Made by a program: the position numbers and the translations under genes. This document shows positions 1 to 4,563 of a DNA stretch of 5,447 bases, piece by piece. How positions within the stretch are numbered: the stretch's first letter is position 1; the number at the start of each line of letters is the position of its first letter. The stretch is taken from positions 1 through 5,447 of the forward strand of contig CALEMZ010000173.1 of the NCBI GenBank assembly GCA_937910975.1. Reading direction: 5' to 3'. The notes under the pieces were generated by a model. The model ran no database searches, had not been told where the DNA came from, and saw only the letters and a program-made list of their open reading frames with translations. The stretch is from an uncultured Pseudorhodobacter sp. GTDB taxonomy: Bacteria; Pseudomonadota; Alphaproteobacteria; Rhodobacterales; Rhodobacteraceae.

Positions 1-32
1 TCGCAGCAACCGTCTTGTTCTGGCTTTGATTA

Positions 33-401
33 TCAATGAGTCTGGAGCCTAGGCTTGGCTTTCGACGCAGTAACCTTTTCGCCCTTAGGCTTGGCTACTT
101 TTTTGCTCTTGAAAAGGTCCCGAAGGTCAAAACCGGTCGATTTATTGGATTTTGAGGCCGCCCCTTTGGATTCGCCGCCACCGGACTTTGCGCTACCGCT
201 ATTGCCCTTGTTGCCGCTGCTACCGTTATCGCTGTTACCCTTGCCGCCCCCGTTGTTGCCACCCCCGTTGTTGCCGCCCCCGTTGTTGCCATTGTCATTT
301 TTGGCATAGGCGGCGTCAGCAGTTAAGACGGTGGCGATCGGTGCCATTGCAAAGGCAGAAAGCGCGATCATCGCGACACTTGTTCTCAAGAACTTGACCA
401 T
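33..401 (-). CDS. Small secreted Gly/Asn-repeat protein, paralogue A (function unknown)
   Basis: The gene encodes 122 residues that I cannot assign to a function. Residues 1-33 form a Sec signal peptide: basic start with K3 and R6, a hydrophobic core at about 9-27, and an AYA cleavage motif at 31-33. The predicted mature protein of 89 residues is low-complexity and probably disordered. It has three NNGGG units, then a Gly/Ser/Asn/Lys-rich stretch, then a basic tail with Lys-Pro pairs ending in LQTH. The start has an AAAGGA ribosome binding site six bases upstream. The leader, ribosome binding site and upstream block match those of the paralogue at 867-1235, so the pair arose by duplication. 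A tail segment (FDL, then SKKVAKPKGEKVTASKAK) matches the out-of-frame 3' part of the paralogue. It should act in the periplasm, envelope or outside the cell. The protein may itself be shortened, since the paralogue's sequence continues further. Confidence 0.75.
   Translation of the reverse strand: MVKFLRTSVAMIALSAFAMAPIATVLTADAAYAKNDNGNNGGGNNGGGNNGGGKGNSDNGSSGNKGNSGSAKSGGGESKGAASKSNKSTGFDLRDLFKSKKVAKPKGEKVTASKAKPRLQTH
50..96. repeat. 11-bp direct repeat at the 3' end of paralogue A
   Basis: TAGGCTTGGCT occurs at 50-60 and again at 86-96, a 36-bp offset. On the minus strand both copies encode Ala-Lys-Pro plus a basic residue, so the tail of paralogue A contains an in-frame 12-residue spacing of the same motif. 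It may be a remnant of a small internal duplication. Confidence 0.5.
243..287 (-). repeat. Three 15-bp tandem units encoding NNGGG
   Basis: The units lie at 243-257, 258-272 and 273-287. The first and third are identical; the middle one differs by one synonymous base in a glycine codon. The flanks carry partial Gly/Asn extensions. The unit length (15 bp, five residues) is the same as in the paralogue at 978-1127, although the encoded sequence is unrelated. Confidence 0.85.
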
Positions 402-407
402 GGTTTT

Positions 408-413
408 TCCTTT
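408..413 (-). promoter_or_regulatory. Ribosome binding site of paralogue A
   Basis: AAAGGA on the minus strand, six bases before the ATG at 401-399. It lies in a CTAAAGGAA string that is repeated before the other paralogue at the same distance. This fixes the start and supports common descent. Confidence 0.7.
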
Positions 414-438
414 AGCAGTTTATACGGCCCGGAGTTTT

Positions 439-480
439 GGTGGGCATCCTAGCATGGATAAGTCAACTGTTTGTCAATAA
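439..480 (-). promoter_or_regulatory. Conserved upstream block of paralogue A with a degenerate CtrA-like site
   Basis: This 42-bp stretch matches 1321-1362, upstream of the other paralogue, at 33 positions without gaps. Read on the minus strand it contains TTGA-N7-TTGAC at 477-462, which matches the CtrA consensus TTAA-N7-TTAAC except for an A-to-G change at the third base of each half-site. TTGACA at 476-471 could also serve as a -35 hexamer, but no convincing -10 is found at a standard spacing. The block starts about 37 bp before the start codon. That this is a promoter or operator is inferred from its conservation and position. Confidence 0.5.
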
Positions 481-503
481 TGTGGCCGGTGTCATTGGCA
501 TCA

Positions 504-909
504 GGAAAATGTTATATTGCAAGACAATCTGTATGGATCGCCGTTGGTGCGGCAATGCAAAACCACGCCTGCAGCGCCAATAAGTTCCCGCTCTGCCAGT
601 ACGTTTTCGATCAAATCTAAAGCCGCGACCAAATGAGCGTTTCGGATGCCGCGCTATAGGCTGCAACGTCGTTTCCTTAGCTTTAATCGGCCAGTGCCAG
701 TGCTGCGGCCAGGCCGACCGGACCATTGGAATCCTCATTTAGGATATGGGCGGCTTTGCGCTTGGGCAGGGGTGGACCACGCTGCTCAATCCGCCAAGGT
801 TGCTTGGGTGCAGCACACCCTGAACCTTGGCGTTCGAAGTTGAGGCCTTTTCGGCCTCGGGTTTTGTTACGGCTTTTGTTCAGGATCTGTCCCGGGAACC
901 AAGATCAAA
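504..909 (-). pseudogene. Decayed C-terminal domain of the repeat-protein family, downstream of and overlapping paralogue B
   Basis: Three minus-strand frames in series look like eroded coding sequence. From 909 the frame reads FDLGSRDRS, meets a TGA at 882-880, then stays open to 742, including TKAVTKPEAEKASTSNAK and HPSNLGGL. The first part aligns with the in-frame tail of paralogue A: FDL is shared, then 9 of 18 positions are identical against SKKVAKPKGEKVTASKAK. From 757 another frame gives KAAHILNEDSNGPVGLAAALALAD in shortened form (NEDSNGPVGLAA) up to a TAA at 685-683. From 653 to 504 a third open stretch includes LDLIENVLAERELIGAAG. From memory, HPSxLGxLN followed by an Asn-rich, Val-Gly-rich stretch resembles the C-terminal domain of uncharacterised roseobacter secreted proteins; this was not checked. 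The likely reading is that paralogue B once had a longer C-terminus that was lost by a frameshift near 910-917, the TGA, and later lesions. Confidence 0.55.
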
Positions 910-1235
910 AGTTTCTTTGGGGATGTTGAGGCATCCTTTGTGGGTTTATCGTCCCATTCGGTGCCGTCCTTATCTCTGCTGCCCGCGTCCCAGCTACCTG
1001 CGTCTTTGCTGCCCGCGTCCTTGCTACCCGCGTCCTTGCTGCCTGCATCCTTGCTACCCGCATCCTTGCTGCCTGCATCCTTGCTACCCGCGTCCTTGCT
1101 ACCTGCATCCTTGCTTCCCGCGTCCTTGCCATCTTCGGCATAAGCGGAATTCGTCGTTAGAACGGTAACAACCGAGGCCAATGAAAAGGCGGAAAGCGTG
1201 ATCGCCGCAGCACTTGTTTTCAGCAATTTGAGCAT
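867..1235 (-). CDS. Small secreted KDAGS-repeat protein, paralogue B (function unknown, probably C-terminally truncated)
   Basis: The gene encodes 122 residues of unknown function. I chose the ATG at 1235-1233 because it has AAAGGA six bases upstream and places a signal peptide at the N-terminus (K3, K6, hydrophobic core, AYA at 31-33). A further upstream start would bury the signal peptide and run into the conserved regulatory block. The mature protein begins EDG, then has nine KDAGS units and one WDAGS (residues 37-86), then a charged tail. Lys and Asp alternate, so the repeat domain is highly charged but nearly neutral and is likely disordered. The last 14 residues (LLILVPGTDPEQKP) appear to be a frameshift product, because the adjacent frame carries the sequence homologous to the paralogue A tail. 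The protein may therefore be a truncated but still exported form, or the locus may be a pseudogene. Confidence 0.65.
   Translation of the reverse strand: MLKLLKTSAAAITLSAFSLASVVTVLTTNSAYAEDGKDAGSKDAGSKDAGSKDAGSKDAGSKDAGSKDAGSKDAGSKDAGSWDAGSRDKDGTEWDDKPTKDASTSPKKLLILVPGTDPEQKP
978..1127 (-). repeat. Ten 15-bp tandem units encoding KDAGS
   Basis: Ten contiguous 15-bp units cover 150 bp. Nine encode KDAGS, and the lowest-coordinate unit (978-992) encodes WDAGS. Units 1 to 8, counted from 978, alternate strictly in the third base of the glycine codon (GGC, GGT). This gives a 30-bp higher-order period and suggests expansion by two-unit steps. Some units also carry GAT GCA in place of GAC GCG. Gain or loss of units would keep the reading frame. 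Confidence 0.95.
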
Positions 1236-1241
1236 GTCTAT

Positions 1242-1247
1242 TCCTTT
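1242..1247 (-). promoter_or_regulatory. Ribosome binding site deciding the start of paralogue B
   Basis: AAAGGA on the minus strand, six bases before the ATG at 1235-1233, in the same CTAAAGGAA context as paralogue A. It selects this ATG over the in-frame ATG at 1337. Confidence 0.75.
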
Positions 1248-1284
1248 AGTAGTCGATGCGCTTAATGGTTTTCTCGAGCTACGC

Positions 1285-1309
1285 CATATGCAAACAGCAG
1301 CATATGCAA
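1285..1309. repeat. CATATGCAA direct repeat in the leader region of paralogue B
   Basis: CATATGCAA is present at 1285-1293 and 1301-1309, 16 bp apart, so the copies lie on nearly the same face of a double helix with about 1.5 turns between starts. The second copy sits within an 8-bp palindrome, GCATATGC (1300-1307). It lies in a segment of about 48 bp that is extra relative to paralogue A, between the conserved block and the start codon. It could be an operator or a leader element; no known regulator is recognised. Confidence 0.4.
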
Positions 1310-1320
1310 GCCGCCTCTCT

Positions 1321-1362
1321 GTTGGGCATCTTGGCATCGAAAAGTTAACTATTTGTTAATGA
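1321..1362 (-). promoter_or_regulatory. Conserved upstream block of paralogue B
   Basis: This is the counterpart of 439-480 with 33 of 42 positions identical. It is the only stretch between the two genes' ribosome binding sites and further upstream DNA that is conserved to this degree. It holds the TTAA-N7-TTAAC box and a conserved GATGCCCA string at its gene-proximal end. Its edge is about 85 bp from the start codon, against 37 bp in paralogue A. Confidence 0.55.
1344..1359 (-). promoter_or_regulatory. Perfect CtrA-type box TTAA-N7-TTAAC
   Basis: The minus strand reads TTAACAAATAGTTAAC, an exact fit to the CtrA consensus TTAA-N7-TTAAC known from Caulobacter and other Alphaproteobacteria. 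The core TTAAC-AAATA-GTTAA is also a perfect inverted repeat. In Rhodobacterales, CtrA is known to control motility, gene transfer agents and related traits. That CtrA controls this gene is inferred from the motif, its intergenic position and its partial conservation in the paralogue. Confidence 0.5.
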
Positions 1363-1483
1363 AATCTCTGGTGCAGCTGAGGTCGGGCGCGGCCTGTAAA
1401 GGTGGGGCATTGCGCAAAGCAACATGCCCATGTGCTGGCGTTCCTGTTCCGGCTTAGGAAACTACGCAAACAGCAAGTGGCAG

Positions 1484-1498
1484 GCGGCTTGCAGCCGC
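1484..1498. other. Short GC hairpin downstream of gltX
   Basis: GCGGCT, a three-base loop and AGCCGC form a 6-bp perfect stem about 53 bp beyond the gltX stop. No run of T follows on the minus strand, so it is at best a weak or factor-dependent 3' end structure for gltX. Apart from this and the regulatory sites of paralogue B, the 316 bases from 1236 to 1551 hold nothing I recognise. Confidence 0.3.
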
Positions 1499-1551
1499 GT
1501 CCCTGAAAGTCCGCGCGAGTCCATATGGAACGGAAACACCCAAAATCTGCG

Positions 1552-2886
1552 TCAGTCCTTCGCGCGCACCACCTGCAACAGAGGCATCACATCGCTCATT
1601 TCCGGCCCATGGACCTGCCCCGTCAGGGCCTTGCGAAGCGGCATGAACAGCCCCTTCCCCTTACGGCCCGTCGCCTCTTTCACCGCCCCAGTCCACTCTT
1701 TCCAGGTTTCCGGCCCGAAAGGCATCGGTGGCAACATTGCAACCGCTTGGGCCACAAACTCACGGTCCTCATCCTCAATCAAAGGTTCTGCCCCATCGCG
1801 GAACAAGGTCCACCAAGCTTCCAGATCATCCAGAACCGTGATGTTTTCTTTCGCGACTCGCCAGAACCCCTCTTGCAGGCCCGAAGGCACGCCCAGCTCT
1901 GCAATCCGCGCGGCCACCGCATCGAAGGGCAAGCCCTGCACATAAGCGCGGGTCAGCGGGAACAGGTCTTCGGCGTCAAACTTGGTGGGGGCGGAACCAA
2001 AGTTCCCGATCTCAAACCCTGCGATCAGCTCCTCATGGCTGCCCATCAGCTCCACCGGCTGCGAAGAGCCTAGCCGCGCCATCAGGCTCAGCAGTGCCAT
2101 CGGTTGCACCCCGCGCGCCCGCAAATCCCGCAACGAAAGCGTCCCTAGACGCTTGGAAAGCGCCTCGCCCTGCGGGCCGGTCAGCAAGCTGTGATGGGCG
2201 AAATCGGGCGGCGTGCCCCCCATTGCCTTCATAATCTGAATCTGGGTCGCCGTGTTGGTCACATGATCGGCCCCGCGCACGATAAAACTGACCCCCATGT
2301 CGATATCATCCACCGAAGAGGCAAACGTATAAAGCACCTGCCCATCCGCCCGGATCAGTACCGGGTCCGATACAGATGCCGCATCAATCGACACCGAGCC
2401 GAGGATGCCATCGACCCACTCGATCCGCTCCAGATCCAGCCTGAACCGCCAATAGCCCGGCACCGTCTCACGCAGCTTGTCCTTCTCTGCCGCAGGCAGG
2501 TGCAAGGAGGCACGGTCATAGACCGGCGGCTTACCCATGTTCAGCAGTTTTTTACGTTTGAGGTCCAGATCGGTGGGGGACTCGAAGCACTCATAAAACC
2601 GCCCGGCAGCCTTGAGGTCCTCCGCCGCTGCGCGATACCGCTCCAGCCGCAAGGATTGCTTTTCCACACGGTCCCAGGTCAGGCCCAGCCATTCCAGATC
2701 TTCCATGATCCCGTCGGCATATTCCTGCTTCGAGCGCTCCTGATCCGTATCGTCCAGCCGCAAAATGAAAGTACCGCCCGTCTTGCGGGCGATCACCCAG
2801 TTCATCAAGGCGGTGCGAAGGTTCCCGACATGGATAAATCCGGTCGGTGAAGGGGCGAAGCGGGTAACGGTGGCGCGCGTGGTCAT
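1552..2886 (-). CDS. gltX: Glutamate--tRNA ligase (GluRS)
   Basis: This cytoplasmic class I aminoacyl-tRNA synthetase uses ATP to attach glutamate to tRNA-Glu; in bacteria lacking GlnRS it can also charge tRNA-Gln for later amidation. The 444-residue protein carries all expected marks. These are the PSPTG stretch followed by the HIGH motif as HVGN (19-22), LDDTD in the glutamate/ATP site (44-48), RGADHVTNTATQI (204-216), and the KMSKS equivalent as ALSKR (242-246). An alpha-helical anticodon-binding region makes up the last third. It has no cysteine cluster, so it is a zinc-free type. I start at the ATG at 2886-2884, which has AGGAGA upstream and leads directly into the conserved TVTRFAPSPTG; an in-frame ATG at 2919 would add 11 unconserved residues ahead of it. 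The length fits the shorter of the two GluRS types that many Rhodobacteraceae carry. Which tRNA it serves cannot be read from the sequence. Confidence 0.95.
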   Translation of the reverse strand: MTTRATVTRFAPSPTGFIHVGNLRTALMNWVIARKTGGTFILRLDDTDQERSKQEYADGIMEDLEWLGLTWDRVEKQSLRLERYRAAAEDLKAAGRFYECFESPTDLDLKRKKLLNMGKPPVYDRASLHLPAAEKDKLRETVPGYWRFRLDLERIEWVDGILGSVSIDAASVSDPVLIRADGQVLYTFASSVDDIDMGVSFIVRGADHVTNTATQIQIMKAMGGTPPDFAHHSLLTGPQGEALSKRLGTLSLRDLRARGVQPMALLSLMARLGSSQPVELMGSHEELIAGFEIGNFGSAPTKFDAEDLFPLTRAYVQGLPFDAVAARIAELGVPSGLQEGFWRVAKENITVLDDLEAWWTLFRDGAEPLIEDEDREFVAQAVAMLPPMPFGPETWKEWTGAVKEATGRKGKGLFMPLRKALTGQVHGPEMSDVMPLLQVVRAKD

Positions 2887-2893
2887 ATTTGGG

Positions 2894-2899
2894 TCTCCT
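2894..2899 (-). promoter_or_regulatory. Ribosome binding site deciding the gltX start
   Basis: AGGAGA on the minus strand, seven bases before the ATG at 2886-2884. It makes the upstream ATG at 2919 unlikely as the start. Confidence 0.7.
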
Positions 2900-2948
2900 G
2901 AACCCCGCTCCTCTGTCACATGGGGCCGGCTTTGTCCATATCGGCACT

Positions 2949-3484
2949 ATGTGTGAACAACATACCGCAGCACCTGCGGCCCTGCCGCGCCGGCTTAATG
3001 CTAGCGGGATCACGGCGGCGCTGGCGGCGGCTGGATACAGCCCGAAACAGATTGATTCGTGGTGCTGACCCATATGCACGGCGACCATATCGGCGGGCTG
3101 ATGAATGAGACCGCACCGACCTTTGCCGACGCGCGTTATGTTACCGGCGCGGCAGAGCATAATCATTGGATAGGTGCTGCCAATGAGGGCTTTGACAAGA
3201 ACGTCCGCCCGTTGAACGACAAGGTCGGCTTTCTGGACGATGGCGGCCGTGGGCCACACGCCGGGGCATATGGGCTATATGCTGGAAAGCGATGGGCAAA
3301 GCCTGATGCTGATCGGCGATCTGGCAAGCCATTATGTCTGGTCGCTCGCGCATCCTGATTGGGAGGCGCGGTTTAATATGGACAAGCCACAGGTCGCGTC
3401 GTCCCGGCGTAAGGTTCTGGGGATGCTGGCGGCGATGGTTTCCATTATGTACCAAGCAGTTATCAGATGATGTTGCAGGGCTGA
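2949..3484 (+). pseudogene. Metallo-beta-lactamase-fold hydrolase, frameshifted and internally deleted
   Basis: Pieces of one MBL-fold protein lie in order but in different frames. The first (from 2949) includes LNASGITAALAAAGYSPKQID. The frame changes near 3058, and the next piece begins VVLTHMHGDHIGGL, with the HxHxDH metal motif at 3071-3088. A second change near 3237-3248 leads to GHTPGHM (3252-3272), then LMLIGDLASHYVWS, with the metal-ligand Asp at 3318-3320, and RRKVLGMLAA. A third change near 3433 gives DGFHYVPSSYQMMLQG and a stop at 3482-3484. Intact relatives are usually about 280-320 residues; here the N-terminal part is missing. The stretches before GHTPGH and between LGMLAA and DGFHYVP look too short, and the latter normally holds the last histidine ligand. 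It is divergent from gltX. The substrate is unknown. Several independent lesions make a sequencing error unlikely as the only cause. Confidence 0.85.
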
Positions 3485-3504
3485 TATCTGACGGCTGTTG
3501 GGGG

Positions 3505-3527
3505 AGGCCTGCGCAAACGCAGGCTTT
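3505..3527 (+). terminator. Terminator-like hairpin after the MBL pseudogene
   Basis: GCCTGCG, loop CAAA, and CGCAGGC form a perfect 7-bp stem at 3507-3524, extendable by one wobble and one A-T pair. TTT follows, but the T-run is only three bases before a C. It lies 22 bp after the pseudogene stop and about 75 bp before pfkB, so it would end transcription of the old hydrolase gene. The T-tract is on the plus strand only. Confidence 0.5.
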
Positions 3528-3602
3528 CGCGAAGGCCGATGCGGGTTTGCGCGCCTGACGGAGTTCTGTCATTCTGGATTGGAATTGACCTGAAGGTGCA
3601 AG

Positions 3603-4559
3603 ATGCCGCAACCGCAATCACCAATCCTGACGGTCACGCTGAACCCGGCACTGGATATGAGCACCACCACCGCCACGGTAACGCCGGGCGTCAAGCTGCG
3701 CTGTGATGCGCCGCAGCTTGATCCGGGCGGTGGCGGCGTCAACATCAGCCGGGCAATCGCGGTTTTGGGGGGCGAGACGACGGCACTTGTGGCCTTGGGT
3801 GGTGCAACTGGCGCGCAAGTTGCGCGTTTGCTGGCGGCAGAGGGCATTTCAACGGTCGCAATTGATGCCCCTTCAGAGACACGCCAGAGCATTGCGGTGA
3901 CAGACCGCGGCACCATGGCGCAGTATCGGTTTGTTTTGCCGGGGCCTGTCTGGACCGCCGAAGATGTTCAACTGGCCCTGCAAGCCATTTCGGACAAAGC
4001 GCCAGTGGGCGGGCTTGTAGTGATCAGCGGCAGCCAGCCGCCCGGATTTCCCGACGATTTTCTGGTCAGGATTGCGCAGGGACTGCCCGCTTCGGCGCAT
4101 TTGGTGGCAGACACCTCCGGGGCTGCCTTGCATGCGCTGACCGGGCGAGCCCCAGCGCATCTGGCAGTGCTGCGGATGGATGCGGAAGAAGCGGAAGACG
4201 TGGCACAAACCGCGCTACCCTCCCGCGAGGACAGCGCCAATTTTGCCGCATCCTTGGTCGCGCGCGGGGTGGCGGCAACGGTTATCATCGCGCGGGGACC
4301 GGATGGGTCTGTGCTGGCCACCCGCGATGGGCGCTGGTTTTGTGAGGCGGCCAAAGTACCTGTGAACAGCAAGGTAGGCGCGGGCGACAGCTTTGTTGCC
4401 GCTTATGTTCTGGCGGTGGCGCGCGGCATGCCCGCGCCGGAAGCGCTGGCGGCTGGCGTTGCCGCAGCCTCAGCTGCGGTGATGACCCCGGCGACCGAAT
4501 TGTGCCGCCGGGCTGATGCCGAGGCCCTGATCAAGGCCTGCCCCGTTTCTGCGCTATAG
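3603..4559 (+). CDS. pfkB: Pfk-2-type phosphofructokinase (PfkB/ribokinase family)
   Basis: This cytoplasmic sugar kinase uses ATP to phosphorylate a phosphohexose, most likely fructose 6-phosphate to fructose 1,6-bisphosphate; fructose 1-phosphate is the main alternative. The 318 residues match the family length. Visible marks are TLNPALD (12-18), KLRC (31-34) followed by GGGGVN (42-47), GGATG (66-70), QYRFVLPG (107-114), SGSQPPG (142-148), and the C-terminal signature VGAGDSF (258-264) with catalytic base D262. The KLRC, GGGG and QYRF pattern is close to Escherichia coli Pfk-2. The usual KPNxxE segment that positions Mg-ATP is changed to RMDAEE (191-196): the Asn is Asp, while the Glu is kept. 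The start has GAAGGT five bases upstream. It is separated from the upstream pseudogene by a terminator-like hairpin, so it probably has its own promoter, though none is clear. It converges on nadE. Confidence 0.88.
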   Translation: MPQPQSPILTVTLNPALDMSTTTATVTPGVKLRCDAPQLDPGGGGVNISRAIAVLGGETTALVALGGATGAQVARLLAAEGISTVAIDAPSETRQSIAVTDRGTMAQYRFVLPGPVWTAEDVQLALQAISDKAPVGGLVVISGSQPPGFPDDFLVRIAQGLPASAHLVADTSGAALHALTGRAPAHLAVLRMDAEEAEDVAQTALPSREDSANFAASLVARGVAATVIIARGPDGSVLATRDGRWFCEAAKVPVNSKVGAGDSFVAAYVLAVARGMPAPEALAAGVAAASAAVMTPATELCRRADAEALIKACPVSAL

Positions 4560-4563
4560 CAGA

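Noticed and set aside
419..424. TATAAA on the minus strand as the -10 box of paralogue A
   Set aside because: Transcription would begin at about the ribosome binding site, leaving almost no leader, and there is no -35 match at 16-18 bp.
646..843. Plus-strand 65-residue open frame, and the overlapping minus-strand open frame at 463-738
   Set aside because: Neither has a convincing ribosome binding site or recognisable pattern; the minus-strand one cuts across the eroded family-domain frames and the upstream block of paralogue A.
842..858. Hairpin GAGGCC-TTTTC-GGCCTC just after the stop of paralogue B, as a terminator
   Set aside because: The stem is perfect but no T-run follows on the minus strand, and the sequence is also codons of the eroded C-terminal domain.
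243..1127. CRISPR array
   Set aside because: The repeats are contiguous 15-bp coding units without spacers and lie in frame inside signal-peptide genes.
940..1168. Plus-strand Leu-Pro-Ala-Ser or Cys-Pro repeat proteins opposite the KDAGS array
   Set aside because: They are antisense readings of the 15-bp repeat; no ribosome binding site, signal peptide or family pattern is seen on that strand.
1236..1337. N-terminal extension of paralogue B to the in-frame ATG at 1337
   Set aside because: It would put 34 residues before a clear signal peptide and overlap the conserved upstream block; the internal ATG has a good ribosome binding site shared with the paralogue.
1422..1433. Inverted repeat ACATG-CC-CATGT
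   Set aside because: It is short, with a 2-base centre and no further pairing, and chance is sufficient to explain it.
2887..2919. Earlier gltX start at 2919
   Set aside because: It adds 11 unconserved residues ahead of the family N-terminus and would place the AGGAGA ribosome binding site inside the gene.
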